Position numbers and translations under genes: made by a program. Shown piece after piece: positions 22,113 to 34,856 of a stretch of DNA of 64,000 bases (positions are counted from its first letter, which is position 1; every line of letters starts with the position of its first letter). The DNA lies in assembly GCF_000764305.2 (NCBI RefSeq), contig NW_025935906.1:62001-126000 (forward strand), given 5' to 3'. This stretch comes from Hyalella azteca. Lineage: Eukaryota > Arthropoda > Malacostraca > Amphipoda > Hyalellidae. The notes beneath the pieces were generated by a model, which was not told the DNA's origin, searched no databases, and saw only the letters and a list, made by a program, of their open reading frames with translations.

Positions 22113-25100
22113 GAGGGATGGACGAGCTCCTGCCTTCAGTAGAGCTCAGTTGCATGATACCTTTGCTTATCATCGACAAAGCTTAGTTAAAGTATTTGTT
22201 CTCACTTGAGCTTGGCTGGCGCGTTGAAGGACAAGAATAATCAATTAGGACCATAGTGAATAAAACTATAATTTCCTCGAGGTGGATTTTTAAAAGTTCG
22301 AATATATTCAGGCTTCAGCTGTCCTACCAAAGGCCTTTTGTCTGTTATGAAAATACCCACTTAAAATTTCAAAATGAAGTCATAATAATCGAAACCCAAT
22401 AACCGCTCATCTAAATTGCAAGTAAAATATTTAACCTTCGATTCGAGCGCTATACCAACTTACCTCATCATTATTGACCTTCGGTTCAGTGAAGATGGAT
22501 GATTTTCAAAATCCACGTTATATGTGATTTGAATTTTAAATTAAATCCGGAAAATAACACATCCTATCACATTAAGAAAAATATGATGTGCCCTGCCGGT
22601 ACGCACCTCTTAAGTAACTGGTATTAAATTTAAGCTTCATTAAGGATTGATATTTAAAAATGTGGCTCCGTCCTGCGACAGAGGCAGGCTGGCAGCGGCA
22701 CAAAATACGGTGCAGGCAGGGCGACCGGACGAAGCGATACGGGCGTCGTGTTGTTGTGTAGACGGTTCGGTCGTCATGGTTACATCACACCTGTGCTTGG
22801 GCTGCTCTCGCCTCCTTATTGGATCGCTTCTGCCATAATATTGCACCCTCAACTTCGCTTCAAGTCTACGCCCGATATCCGAATGAGGAAAACTCTTCGC
22901 GGTGCTCTGGAAAAATAACGTAATATCCTGCTGCGAAGTTGAGTGCTAACAATATATGGCAGACTATCAACCGCCGGCCATGCGCCGATTATTTCTAACA
23001 AGGTTCTGCTGCAATTTCGTTTTCCATCCAATTTTGCCCCCGGAAACAGGTAACGACATTTACGCATAAGCCAGAATGTGAAAATTCGTGAGGAAAATTT
23101 TGCATCACACAGTTGTTTTAAAAAGATCACTTTTCATTTATATAGATTGTACAAAGAAAAGTTTCACAGGACTCAACGAGGTTGAGGAATGCAACGCAAT
23201 ATTGCGCTCCAAAGTTTAATTTTCTGACGCTGATTTCGGAATTACTCGTATGTAGAGAACTGAGGACGCGTTTGACGCAAGCGCAATGTCTCGGCTTGAA
23301 CGAATTTGAGCGTTCTGTTAAAAAGCTTCGAGATGGAACTAACCGAAAAATTTGAGTGAATAGGAAAGACCTCGTCGTCGCGATCTATCGTGCATGCGGA
23401 GTCCGCACGAAATAATGAAGTCGAGAGTAATTTAAATTAGAACTTGTTTGATATCGGAGCAAGATTTCGCTAGATCACTCATGAAGTCGAGCGCCAATTT
23501 TTGGGAATTTAAATCTATATTATAGAATACTTAATCAAAATCTCAATGATATAGAGAATTTTTGTGGAAAATTTTTAGCGAATTGATTAGATTTAGTGGA
23601 ATTGATTTTAAAAGATCACAGACATATTTTTTAGTGTTTCCAAACAGAATTCGTGTAGCCTATATCTTCCTGAATTACCTGCAAGTAATTATTATACTAT
23701 CATTAAAACTTAGGAATAATTGAATATATAACAAGAGATAATTAGAGGAAAATCTCTCTAATTCTAACTCATTGTTATGTTCCTGGATATTCCGTTGCCG
23801 AATACCGTTCTTTGGGAGCCAGCCTTGCTTGTCCATTTAGTGTACGAACTTACGTGATGCAAGTACGGGAGCGCAGCCGTGCACCACCAATTTTGTGCAC
23901 CAATAAGCCCTGAATCGAACGCCTTGGATCTCTCCGGACCTACACCAATCAGCCGTGCACCACTCGGCTTTGTCCTCTTCCGGCCTTGACCACCACCTGC
24001 CGTGCACCACCAGGCCGCGGATCAAATATGACTTCCGGGTATCGTTAAAATACGTAATTTTACGTTCACCGCATCTGAGGTTAGGTTTCAGATAGCATAG
24101 TCTGTTCCAAAATTTATCGTCCTTCGACAAGTGGCCGTTCGACCGAGGGCTGGTTCGACCCACGGCCTAGATACGGACGGCTTGAAGTGTTGAAGGCTAC
24201 GTTCCGGAAGGCAGGAATCATGATGGTCCATTACATCCAGGGCAGTGGTGGTCTTCGGCAGGCGACCCATGCAGTACTTTAAATAAATCTTACGGTATTC
24301 ACGAGCTGGGCCACATCGCGTAGGGCTTTAACGTCGCATTCACAATAAGTTCTCAATCATTACCTTTAGGCCGATTCTCACAGCATGCAGGTTATAGTTA
24401 GGCAATGTGTCATTGAAATAGGATTATTTGTTATTTTCTAGAGAACTGGCATATTATATTCTTTATTCCTAAAACAAATTAGGACAAGATTTACCTCAAA
24501 AAGTCCTCTAAGTTCCCATGACTTTCATTACTTATTCGAATTTAAAAGCCCAATTTGTGTTCTTCCTTTTCAAGTCCTCTCTACAAAAAATTTGTTTGAT
24601 TCACTCCATTTATTTCCTAATCTAACATCACCTAATCTTACCTCGCTTAAAGGTAAAGACTTACGCTTTTTTCACATCTTGTCCGAAGCCATATTTGGTC
24701 CATATAAGTGCCAAGGCATTTACAGGAAGACTTTCCATCATATCGAGGTTCTCGTTTTTGAATACGTATTATGCTTACATGTAATTTTTTAACTGTAATT
24801 TTTACAATAATTAGAGAAAGGTGTGAGTTTTATTTCAACTTTACACAAGCCTGCACTCATCGAATGCAAACGGTTCTCAACTGATAAAGGAGGAAAATAC
24901 GTTGTTTTTGCCCGGGTGAACACTAAGGTTCTGAGCACAAGGCACGAAGCTCTATATGTGTGATCTCTTTGATGGCACACGTTGCGAGGTTATTAACGCC
25001 GCACTTTAATATTGCAGCTCTCGACTGGCGCTGTTGACATCGCTTACAGACAATTGCATTCTCGCGAATCCTTCGTAATTAAAGGAAATACTTTAAAATG

Positions 25101-27460
25101 TCGCTGCGAAGCTGCTGAAATAAGCTAGCGCATGAGTGATAATTCCCTAATGCCAGGTCCATAACATTCCTCTAATTAATATGCTCCCTTCTATTCTGCG
25201 ATTTGCAATACAAATTTTTCCTCCGAGCCTTTGATTTGATCTGGCATATATTACGATAATTTTTTCATTAGCATTTCGTAGTCAATACTTGTAGATTAAA
25301 TTCTGGTATCGTCTTTATTCCTACAATTACTAGTTTCGGAGTTAATAAGTAATTAGGTAATAATTAATAATTAGTAACTAATTAGTAATAAAATTTGAAA
25401 TAATAGATAAACCACTAGACAGTTGTATGAAAACTTACGTAAGTTAATTAAATAGAAATTAGTTTCGGATTTTAATTTGAAGTTTCGAATCCCACTGGTA
25501 AAAACAATGGTTGGTGAATGCTGAAAGGGATTATTTAGTGGACGGTAAGAAACATCGCGTTACGAAAGAAATTGTTAATTTTGAACATGTAATCAATTTG
25601 AGTGTCATTGCCTCAGGTTTCATTTACAATGCTTGGAACTTGAGGCACATGCCTGGCTAACGAGACTCCTTGGCGATCACTGAAACCTCCAGTGCAAGCG
25701 TAAGCAAACTCAGTTTTTTCCAAATTGATTTGTTAATGCAGATTTTAACTGTAAACTTATCATATTATTTTAAATTTATTGCTAAATATAAATACCACTT
25801 TTTGTATTATGCTAGCCTCATGCTGGCCTTCAATAGGATTCAACAATGATGAAAGTCTTTAAATTGCTCCAATTTAAATTACATCGGTAGCGAGATGAGT
25901 AAGGAAAAAATACCTTTAGCTTCAAAGTGGAAAACCAGCGAGAATTTTGCGTATTCACCTTGCGGAAGGAGCAAAAACTTCACTAAGGAGACTTTAATGA
26001 GGCGAGTAGGCGGGGAACGAGAGCGCCCCACCGATCGATTCCGAAAAAACGATTATGGAATCCCTTGACGAAGGAAAAATAATCTCAAAAATTAAGTATT
26101 AGAATGAGAGGGGAACCTCAAGATGACCAAGTAAGAAAGTAACGAACGATATATGGGATGGAGTTAGGAAATAGTACAGAGTGAAAAATTAAGACGGTCT
26201 AATTCCTGACCAATGCAGCCAAAGTAATCAGGTAGCACGTAGGAAAAATGGCGCAAAGAAAGATTCCTGAGCAAAAATACGCGCCACGAAAATAATACTG
26301 CAAGCGGATACCTTTTAATGGTGCGTGCACAATTTTTAAACACTGTAACCTGAAGAAGGAGGCCTTAATTAGAAAGTTTAGGACTGGGCCTGGATGGAGA
26401 TAAGGAAATGAGCTTTGAATATGAACTTTATAATTTATTATAAATAACTATGAACAATTTGAAGATGTACAGAATGAGAAAGGACTGAGGGGGAGGCCAT
26501 GAAGGGGGAGGATGGCCTCCTAATGGCACGGTAGGCTGGCCTCTATAAATCTGCTGTCAAATAAAGTCGCCCGTCAAGCGCCTCGAAGTTCTTCAGGAAA
26601 ATCGGCCTGTCTCGCCCGCCACTTTCCATTGAAGCCTTTTTGATAACCCGATTTATCGAGCAGTTACAGGCGCTCAAATCAATTCAAGATTTATAAACGT
26701 CCCAATTCCTGGGACTCTGCATCGAAACTTCAAGGTATCGTTTTCTTCAATAAAATCATACTTGGAATGATTTTGTCACGACTGTACGTGCATTTGACAC
26801 TGTCAAGCAACCATGTCGTGCACTGTATACTGACGGTTAGAAAACTCACTCTGCATCAAGATTTTTAATTACCGATATATGGACTGCGTTGACAATACAT
26901 AAGTGCGCGCTCACAACGTTCCCATAATTATTGCACAGAGCAGCGTATAGCACATTGCCTTGACAGGAAACAGAATTTACAATGATAATTCCCGGTTTTA
27001 AGTAATTCTTTTTCAATAATCACTATTACAAGCGCTGATTAATTAATTGTATCTCAGTATGAGGTGTCGCACACAATGCCTAGGCCCTAGGGCATCCGAT
27101 AGGGGATTACGCTGAAATGTAATCAGCTGGTATGATCGTTGCTTAAATTTGACTTCAGAACACCTCAATAAGATTTTCATGACTTGTTGTTTCAGTGTTG
27201 CCAATATCAAACGTTTTCCATATTGCTTCAAAAAGTATCAATTTGAAATTAACTCGCCGAAACTTATTTGAGGTCAGCGTTTCATGAGAAGAATACTGGT
27301 GAAATTTACGCAAAACTATTTGAGAAATAAATGCATGTGCGAGCACCTCATATCCCGAATAAAACGGGCCCGAAGTTCACAGTATTCCGAGAAACCGACA
27401 AATTCTCTTGAGAAAACGCACGAGAGTTAATAAATAAATAGTGTAATACTCATGTGATTT
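22113..27460. other. long, mostly unique stretch
   Basis: No gene is convincingly present. GC-richer segments at 22650-23130 and 23830-24270 are open on one or both strands without recognisable domains; a plus-strand frame starting with ATG at 22956 ends at a good 5' splice-site match (ACAG/GTAACG at 23046-23055), which could be chance. The word GTGCACCA recurs four times in 23880-24010. The rest is featureless. Confidence 0.4.
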
Positions 27461-27744
27461 GAGGCAACAGAGACTGGTATAGAGGTCCACGAAGCAACCG
27501 AACGCATGTTGCTTGACTCACACACAGCAGACGAACTAGCTGTCGAGGAACGAGAAGTAACAATTGGAGACATCAAAAAGAACCCCAAGTAGTTCGATCT
27601 TCAAATGAGCTAATGCTTAAAATTAAATAAAGGTGCCAAAGCTTCGTTCGGTCACCACATTTTGATAATGGCTGCGAAAGGCAAACAACAGGTGGGGGTG
27701 AATCTGATGGACATTTCGAACTGAAGAAGCGGTTTAAAAGATAA
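27461..27744 (+). pseudogene. decayed Tigger/pogo-like transposase C-terminal fragment
   Basis: Two plus-strand segments in different frames together resemble the region downstream of the DDE domain in Tigger/Jerky-type transposases of the pogo group. The first (27461-27592) gives an acidic stretch with ERMLLDSH and DELAVEE, like the usual LL-x-x-H-x-x-E-L-T-x-E-(D/E)-L block. The second (27598-27744) has ELMLKI, then QSFV, then HFELKKRFKR, in the order and spacing of the family's E-(M/L)-L-x-x-W, Q-x-F-V and HFR-x-x-LK-x-R blocks. At least one frameshift and several stops are present. The DDE catalytic domain is not visible upstream. The match is by remembered family pattern and is only moderately supported; unrelated sequence is possible. 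Confidence 0.35.
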
Positions 27745-27921
27745 CACTCTTCAGAACCATCGTGCTCCGATTCTAAAGTACTGCTGCCAGCTTTGGTGCG
27801 GTGCATTAACGTATCCAAGAACGAGGATGTCCTACAATTGACGTAAGGACATAAAAATTTACATCTATTGCAAAAATGAAGCTCAACCTTCATTTATTTA
27901 CTTTTATTTTCATTACTGTGT

Positions 27922-28652
27922 CAGCCGTCACTCTTGTTTTAATTGTACTAGTCGGATTAATCTGTAGTAATAATATTGGGAATACTTCCTTCGTGTGCCA
28001 GTATTTACTCGCACAGGTAACTTCGCTGTCGCCTTTTACCGGAATGCAAACTTAATAGAGACTCCATTGGCCCGGTGAACTAGCGCCTACCACAGGAGTA
28101 ATGGTGACGTGGATTCAACAACCACACACTAACGAACACGAACGAATTGTGTGGCCGAACAAAGATTTAGTCTCTGGTAATGGGTGAATTCACATTGCTA
28201 TCTATTTACAGACGGACAATTACTCGTTTATCTAGTAAATTATACTCTAAGCACCGTTGGAACAGATTTATGCCAGAGTATGCCAGCGTACCCATCAGCA
28301 TGCTGGGTTCGACATCCGTCCAATGAACATAAGAGTTCCTTTTCAGAAAGACGAGCATCCGCCTGTATCTGCGCATTTGGAGTGATATTTACCAAATAAG
28401 CGTGTATCAATGTAGCAAGTATCAACACTGCACATGCAGCGAGTATCAGCAAAGTGTGCCAAGGCAGCACTGTGCGTTTCAATGCTGTATCAGCACTACA
28501 TGCATCGATGCAGCGAGTTTAAGCACTGCATGAATCGATGAAGCGATCATAATTCTGTACATTGCACGTTTCGATGCAGTGGATATAAGCACTGCATTAT
28601 TATTATTATTATTTTACCTATACGGTAAGTATCAGCACTGCATGTATCTGTG
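27922..28652 (+). repeat. tandem segmental duplication, copy P
   Basis: This 0.73-kb segment is repeated immediately downstream as copy Q, in the same orientation. Shared landmarks in order: GCCGTCAC, TTTTAATTGTACTAGTCGGA, ATTCAACAACCA, AGATTTAGTCTCTG, a GGGTTCGACAT word, CAGCGAGTATCA units, an ATT microsatellite and TTTACCTATACGGTAAGT. Divergence is well above that between X and Y, so this is an older event. No gene is recognised inside. Confidence 0.88.
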
Positions 28653-28666
28653 AATTATTATATGGT

Positions 28667-29500
28667 CGGCCGTCACTCCTGTTTTAATTGTACTAGTCGG
28701 ATTAATCTGCAGTAATAATATTATGAATACTTCCTTAGTGTGCCAGTAATCGCTCACACAGGTAACTTCGCTGTCGTATTTAATTAACGCGACGCAAGCT
28801 TAACAGCCACTCCATTGGCCGGGTGAACTAACGCGTACCTCAGGAGTACTGGTGACGTTGATTCAACAACCAAACACTAACGAAAACAAACGAATTGTGT
28901 GGCAAGACAAAGATTTAGTCTCTGATAATGGGCGAATTCACATTGCTATCTATATTTACAGACGGACAATTAGTCGTATCTCTAGTAAATTATACTCTAA
29001 GCATCGTTAGAACATATTAATGCCAGAGTATGCATGCGAACCCAGCAGCATACCGGGTTCGACATCGCCCAACCAACATAAGAGTTTTTTTCAGGAAGGC
29101 GAGTATCTACGTGCATCAGCGCATCTGGGGTGATATATGCACCAAATAAGCGCGTATCAACGCAGCCAGTATCAACACTTCACATGCAGCGAGTATCAGC
29201 ACTTCACATGCAGCGAGTATCAACACTGCACATGCAGCGAGTATCAACACTGCACATGCAGCGAGTATCAACACTGCACATGCAGCAAGTACCGGCGCAT
29301 AGTTTGCCAATCCAGCACTGTACATATCAATGCTTTATCAGCACTACATGCATCGGTGCAGCGAGTTTCAGCACTGCATGTATCGATGAAGCGATTATAA
29401 TTATCTACATTGCACGTTTCGATGCAGTGGATATAAGCACTGCATTATTATTATTATTATTTTACCTATACGGTAAGTATCAGCACTGCATGTATCTGTG
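28667..29500 (+). repeat. tandem segmental duplication, copy Q
   Basis: Partner of copy P. It is about 100 bases longer, mainly because the 24-bp CAGCGAGTATCAACACTGCA-type array has expanded from roughly two units in P to six in Q. Confidence 0.88.
29163..29306. repeat. 24-bp minisatellite, 6 units
   Basis: Six consecutive 24-base units (CAGCGAGTATCAACACTGCA then CATG) with the last unit diverged. Divisibility by three keeps several overlapping frames open on both strands; these are repeat artefacts. Confidence 0.93.
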
Positions 29501-29546
29501 TAACGGGAACCTGTACTGCATGTATCCGTGTAACGAGAACCTGTAC
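29490..29546. repeat. two 30-bp units related to the array at 19.9 kb
   Basis: Two units of the CATGTATCCGTGTAACG-GGAACCTGTACTG theme join copy Q to duplication Y. The larger array at 19842-20060 occupies the equivalent place before copy X. Confidence 0.85.
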
Positions 29547-30627
29547 TGCATGCATCAGAGTAGCGAGTCTCAGCACGGCGTGTGAGGCCCAAAGCAGCTT
29601 GAGCATCTGTTAGGTGCGCGGGCGTATCGAGTTGTTAACATTACGGCGTAGTTATCGGTAATGGAATCGGAGAGAGTGCGAGGCTGGTTGCTGGACCCAT
29701 AAGCTTAGCGATGCAGCACCAACTGGAGAACTCCTATTGAAGCAGAATTTAGGTATGTGCTGGTAACGCTTTACAACTCTACCCTTATTTACAATTCAGA
29801 TACGAATAGCATTATCAAAATGAGGACAAGTGAACTTGCTAGCTCTGTAAACTATTAAGTTGCGGCTGAGAGGAGGGGCATTTCCCTAATTGAAATGCCT
29901 TCGCTGAAGCTCTAATGAGCCCCACGACCCTCCACGCCTCCGTATTGAAATCTCGGGAGATTAATTGACGGCCCCTACTTATAGCGGCAAATCGGCTGCC
30001 GTTACCTCGATCATGAATTGCACTGCAGGGGCCATACTTTCAAAAAAAGTTAAGAGATCGTAAGTTCACCAGCCAATCATTGACCGCCGTTCAAGCAAAA
30101 TCCACCAATCACAGACAAGAAAATAGAGCGTAAGTAGTTACGTTCACTTAGCGAGTTTTGAAAGTATGGCCACAGTGGATTCTATGAGTTATAGAATATA
30201 CAATGGCTTATTATTTTGTTAGTTTCGTGTGTTCTTATTAATCTCTGTGAAGTGTGATACTTTGATCAGTTGCAGCCAACCTCAATCAGCTTCGAGTCTC
30301 TTGGCGGCAAAATATTATCTCCGTTTTGTTGTATAGTTTAGCGACGCAAAGATTTTATACTCGAACCAAACAAAAAGCCTCTTGCTTCTGGAAATCGACT
30401 TTTAATGTCGAATTTAATAGTTCCAACTTATGTATGGTCTAGACTGGAGTTTGACTCGCTTAGGTGATCTAATTTAAGATATTAGTAGCTTGAATGTGTT
30501 TATTTGTTCTTGCAAAATCATAATTCTTTTTTATCAATGACTGATTAACCGTGTAGTTTAATCGAGAAATTTCCAAATGTCTTCAAAGCTATAATGTAGC
30601 TAGATATTCTTTAATTCTTTGTGGCAG
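29547..30627. repeat. 1.09-kb dispersed duplication, copy Y
   Basis: Partner of 20061-21146 in the same orientation. It includes the same MITE insertion. Y lacks a six-base CAGGGC-type stretch after the MITE that X has, and carries a two-base insertion that closes the reading frame seen in X. Beyond 30627 it continues into sequence absent from X. Confidence 0.9.
30030..30172 (-). mobile_element. MITE family 1, copy in Y
   Basis: A 143-base copy orthologous to the insertion at 20545-20686, with better preserved left terminal repeat (GGCCATACTTTCAAAA) and right terminal repeat (TTTTGAAAGTATGGCC). The flanks are CAGG on the left and CAGT on the right, the latter probably a mutated duplicate. 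Confidence 0.87.
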
Positions 30628-30748
30628 TTAATTTTTTATCAAAGAAAGAAACCAAGCAAATTTCCAAATGTCTTCAAAGCTATAATGTAGCTAGATATTC
30701 TTTAATTCTTTGTGGCAGTTAATTTTTTATCAAAGAAAGAAACCAAGC
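30567..30748 (+). repeat. 91-bp tandem duplication
   Basis: Two copies with a 91-base period (30567-30657, 30658-30748) look identical. The first overlaps the end of duplication Y; the second is absent from X, so this happened after the X/Y split or was lost at the N in X. Confidence 0.93.
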
Positions 30749-31883
30749 AAGAAACCAAGAGGTTGCAAGCTTATCAGACTTCAGGTCAAAATTTATGTGA
30801 GCAGCGAATTTATCGCAGAAAAGAGCGCATGAGAAATGTAGGCGTGAGGTGCTCAGCGCCAGTGTCCGGAGTGAAGCATCTGCCTGTTTAATTAAGTAGA
30901 GCAAATATCGACTCCGGACCTACACAAACCATCCATAAGCAACCACCGCCATCTTCGCCTCTCTAATTAAGCTGTTACTTGCCCTCGATTTATGGCACTC
31001 AACTTGCCTTGGATTTATTTACGGAGCCCGTAAGCCTCTTTAATGCAATGAACATCGCAACACGTCGCGTTATTCCATTCATTAATGCCATAATCAATTT
31101 CGAATCGCGAATGCCCGTAGGATTCTTATCCGAGTAATCATTATGAGTAAATAATTTCACTTGTTCTCCTTTAACATTTATTCGCTTGCTGAACATTAGC
31201 ATAGCTTCCACATTTTATAATCGATTAAAACGATTAAGTTATTGCATTTAATTTCATTTATTCAATTAATGCAAGAACGTTGTCATCCATTCTCTTCATA
31301 ATATTTGTTTCAATATTAAGTAAACCTCTGGAAAAAGGCCACATTTATCAAGTGGGCAAAATCTTAGATCATCCATCGTTCAGAAGAAGAAAGCTTGAGC
31401 GTTGCAGTCGAGACGAAGTCTACGGGACTTATGACGCCGTGAATCATTCTTGAGCCGTAGAACGAAAGGAGTAAATACGCTGTGCAGTTACTGAAGTAAT
31501 CTTCGTTGATTTTGATGGATGGGCGGCCTTCTCTGGCCCGGCTTGTGAAGGAAATTCTGAGCCTCCTACGCTCACACTCTTGCATCTCCTCACGCTTATA
31601 GGACTTTTTGAAGTGAGTTGTCTTGGACGGAATTTATTGTGGCGGTTTGATTCTCATCAATGTTGCAAGTGATGCTTTGTTGAAAAATTAATTTTCATTA
31701 AAAATTTTTCATCTATATTTGTTGCAGTGTGACGGTAGTCTTCATTTTCAGGTACATGAAAATACATGAAAATGAAAATTGTTCATCGATATATCAGGGT
31801 AGATGTAAATGGCTGGCCGGTCGCCGTTTATCGGACGCCTAGTATAGGCGCAAGTTTTTTTTAGCCGTTGAAGATGTGAATCA
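30749..31883. other. unique stretch with open minus-strand frames
   Basis: Minus-strand frames at 30999-31211 (70 codons) and 31364-31585 (73 codons) are open with fairly balanced composition; neither has a recognised domain or clear splice sites. I do not call them as genes. Confidence 0.4.
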
Positions 31884-32392
31884 TGTTAACATTACGGCGA
31901 GTGACATTACGGCGTGTGACATTACAGTGTGTAACATTAATTATGATGAGTGACATTACGGCGAGTGACATTATGGCGTGTTATATTACGGTGAGTGACA
32001 TTACGGCGAGTTACATTACGGCAAATGACATTACGGCGTGTGACATTACGGCGAGTAACAATAATTACGGTGAGTGACAATAATTACCGTGACACATTAC
32101 GGCGAGTGACATTACGGTGACACATTACGGCGAGCGACATTACGGTGACACATTCCGGCGAGCGACATTACGGTGACACATTCCGGCGAGCGACATTATT
32201 ACGGTGACACATTACGGCAAGTGAAATTACGGTGATACATTACGGTAAGTGACATTACGGTGACACATTACTGCAAGTGACATTACGGTGACACATTACG
32301 GCAAGTGACATTACGGTGACACATTACGGCAAGTGAAATTATGGTGACACATTACGACGAGCTACATTACGGTGACACCTTACGGCGAGAGG
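31884..32392. repeat. minisatellite shifting from a 15-bp to a 28-bp unit
   Basis: The left part (about 31884-32075) repeats GTGACATTACGGCGA-type 15-mers. The right part (about 32080-32392) repeats a 28-base compound of one 15-mer plus one 13-mer (CATTACGGCAAGTGA and CATTACGGTGACA). One array therefore holds two successive organisation levels. The 15-mer would encode a DITAS pentapeptide, which explains a 64-codon open frame without implying a gene. Confidence 0.93.
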
Positions 32393-34305
32393 TGAGACTG
32401 TACAAGTGCTGAGAGAAGTTGTAGCTTACCCTAGCCCGGGTTCAGAGTTCAAGGCATGCTAAACACGTATCAAATAATATACACAATTGCTCTACTTGAT
32501 TACCCAAGAGTTTACAAGCAGCGCCAAACAGTCGTCTGAAGACACAAACGCTTTGTTAGTTTGAAACTGCGTGCATTTTTTACTTTAGCTGTGCAAGAAT
32601 ATTATTGAGATCGAGTGGGATGCTCGACATGAATATTATGGAAATCAGTGAACGCAGTCGTTCGATTTTAATGAGGCACTGAACGAAAGTCTATAACGAC
32701 CAGCTAGCTTTTAACGATGCATGCACAATTGCACACCTTCTGTATATGTTTGTCCAAGTACATTTTATTATCTACATACAAGCTGCATTATGTGGGATAT
32801 ATCTTGTGTGACTTATAAGGTTATTGTAGCGTGAGCAGGCGCGGCATAATAATTTGCTGTTAGGACTTCTAGGAACCTCGAGGTACATGGGTTGCTATTA
32901 AACTATGGACATAAAAATATAAACTCTAATGAAATCAGGTTCTCATTAGATTTAAGTACCAATGTTGAAATTTTCTTTATTCGCATAATGTAAACGGCTT
33001 TCTAATTTTATATATAGATTCCTTATACGTGCAAGTAATAATAATGCACAACAAAAACAATGAATACATTGTGGGGCATCATCGATTGATCAGCAATTAC
33101 AGTATTCTAAAGCAGTGAACCAAAATACAATTGAATAAGATCACTAATAATAATAGAAAATAAAACAATCTAACTCAAACATGTAAAAATACCATATTTT
33201 ATAAATGATTTTTATATTTCGTGTTGCCTTAATTGTGATTCTTGATTTGAACCTTGTAGTACATTGTTTGGAGTCCACGCCTGGTCATTGAAGCGTTCGA
33301 ATCAATGCACAAAGTACGAATCATAAATAACGAATGATGCTCGATAAAATAGGTGAGCTGCTACAAACTAGGGACTTGAACGTTATAAATGGATCGATTA
33401 TTCAGATGCTTGCATAGGCCAGATTTATGAGGAAATTATTCAGGCGTATCATAAGTCAGCTCATATATGTTCCACATTTACTTTAAACCCATCCATTGGC
33501 CGCCAGTTATTCAATATGAATTTTCGGTGGTCAAACCTCGTGACGGTGTACCTGTCATGTACTACAAAATATTCTGAGGCGATTTGGAATAAATAATTTT
33601 TTTATATAAAAGCACCTCTTTTTTGGGCTCGCTGGTCAAGGTTAGCTTAGATTTCCTGGGTATCAAATTACGCAGAGAATCGATTGCATTTAATTTGTAA
33701 TGCAGAATTTCTGTTAACTTATTAGACCTTGTTCATTTCCCTTGATCGAGGTTCATTATTTATTCATGCCATATCAGATTAGAAGAAGATCGTGCCCACT
33801 AATTTCGTGATAGATGAAGCATGGCCTTGCAAGGAGTAATGCGTTTCCATCTTCTGTTGTTACCATTCAACTAGAAAATACAACACATGATTGGATAGGA
33901 ATTTCAAGAAAAATATTTAGTGGCTATTCTTCACTTCCATTTTTGAGCAATTGTAATGTTTTTATTATTTTTTAGCGCCATTAGAAAATTGTTTATTTAA
34001 CTTCCGTGGATTGATGCTCGTTAAATTATCTTACGAAATTGTCCGTTCGTGATTTTTTATTCATTTTAGTGGAGCATTGACCTAAATGTTCTGTTATTTT
34101 AAAGAACAAAGCCTACGATGTACTTCATGATTCAAGCGTGATTCATTATCACTATTAGAAAAAAACATCAAAAACCAAATTGTGGACCAAAATATAATTG
34201 GCGGACCTTTCTGGTGCCATCATCTAAGCCAAATCGTTCCCAATGCCGAACGCACAAAATTTCAAAGCAACGACCGATCAATACACATAAAGATAACAGG
34301 AACAT
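32393..34305. other. unique AT-rich stretch
   Basis: I see no gene, RNA or repeat in this interval. Confidence 0.5.
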
Positions 34306-34571
34306 TCACAGCGTCCTGTGAAGACCAAGAGCCCCGGCATGCACAATAGTCGAGGGCTGCAGCTGGGACGTGTGGCGTGCGTGTTTTTGTTCGTAGGTTA
34401 TCATGTAGCATTGCCACATGGCGGTGTGAACACGCTTGCGACGTGTCGTATCGCAGCTCATCTCCCCACCAGGAATGCGCTCGTCCTGAAGAAATTGCAT
34501 GGGGCCTTTCTCACTAATCCTGCTCCACGCTCTGAATCTTCGTTTCGATTTTGCCAGCTCTCCATTGCTTT
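34306..34571 (-). CDS. orphan open frame, possible exon
   Basis: On the minus strand about 88 codons are open between a TAA just upstream and a TGA at 34306. An ATG lies at 34500-34498. Codon third positions are GC-rich relative to flanks (for example CTG CAG CCC TCG). The peptide is basic and His-rich with KRVHTAMWQCYM; no family is recognised. The plus strand is open across the same segment, which weakens the case. Confidence 0.13.
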
Positions 34572-34856
34572 ATTTATGGACTGAAAATCTGAATTGCTCC
34601 ATAAAATTCAACTCTGAGGTAACTTTTATTTGTTCCGCTGCTGCTTTTCATTTGCGTTATTGTTTTATTCATATATTTTATCCAATGGCTTCATTATGTT
34701 TGACGAAGTTCCACCTAAGTTGTATGTACACAGACATATAGAAAGTACCAGTCCACTTTCAGAATACTATAATAATTGTTGTTCTCGACCCATCACTTAT
34801 CTTCAATTTAAAAATGAGATTTTTGTTTTCTAGAATGAACTGTTTCATTTTCACGG

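Noticed and set aside
23880..24010. Repeated GTGCACCA words with an overlapping 108-codon minus frame
   Set aside because: Only four short words at irregular spacing; not a clear tandem array and not a recognisable protein.
28305..28318. tRNA B-box-like GGGTTCGACATCC (also near 29046)
   Set aside because: It has an extra base in the loop and there is no matching A box or acceptor stem upstream; it is part of the P/Q duplication.
29130..29585. 151-codon plus-strand frame with repeating peptide
   Set aside because: It is produced by the 24-bp array and neighbouring repeat words in copy Q and is not preserved in copy P.
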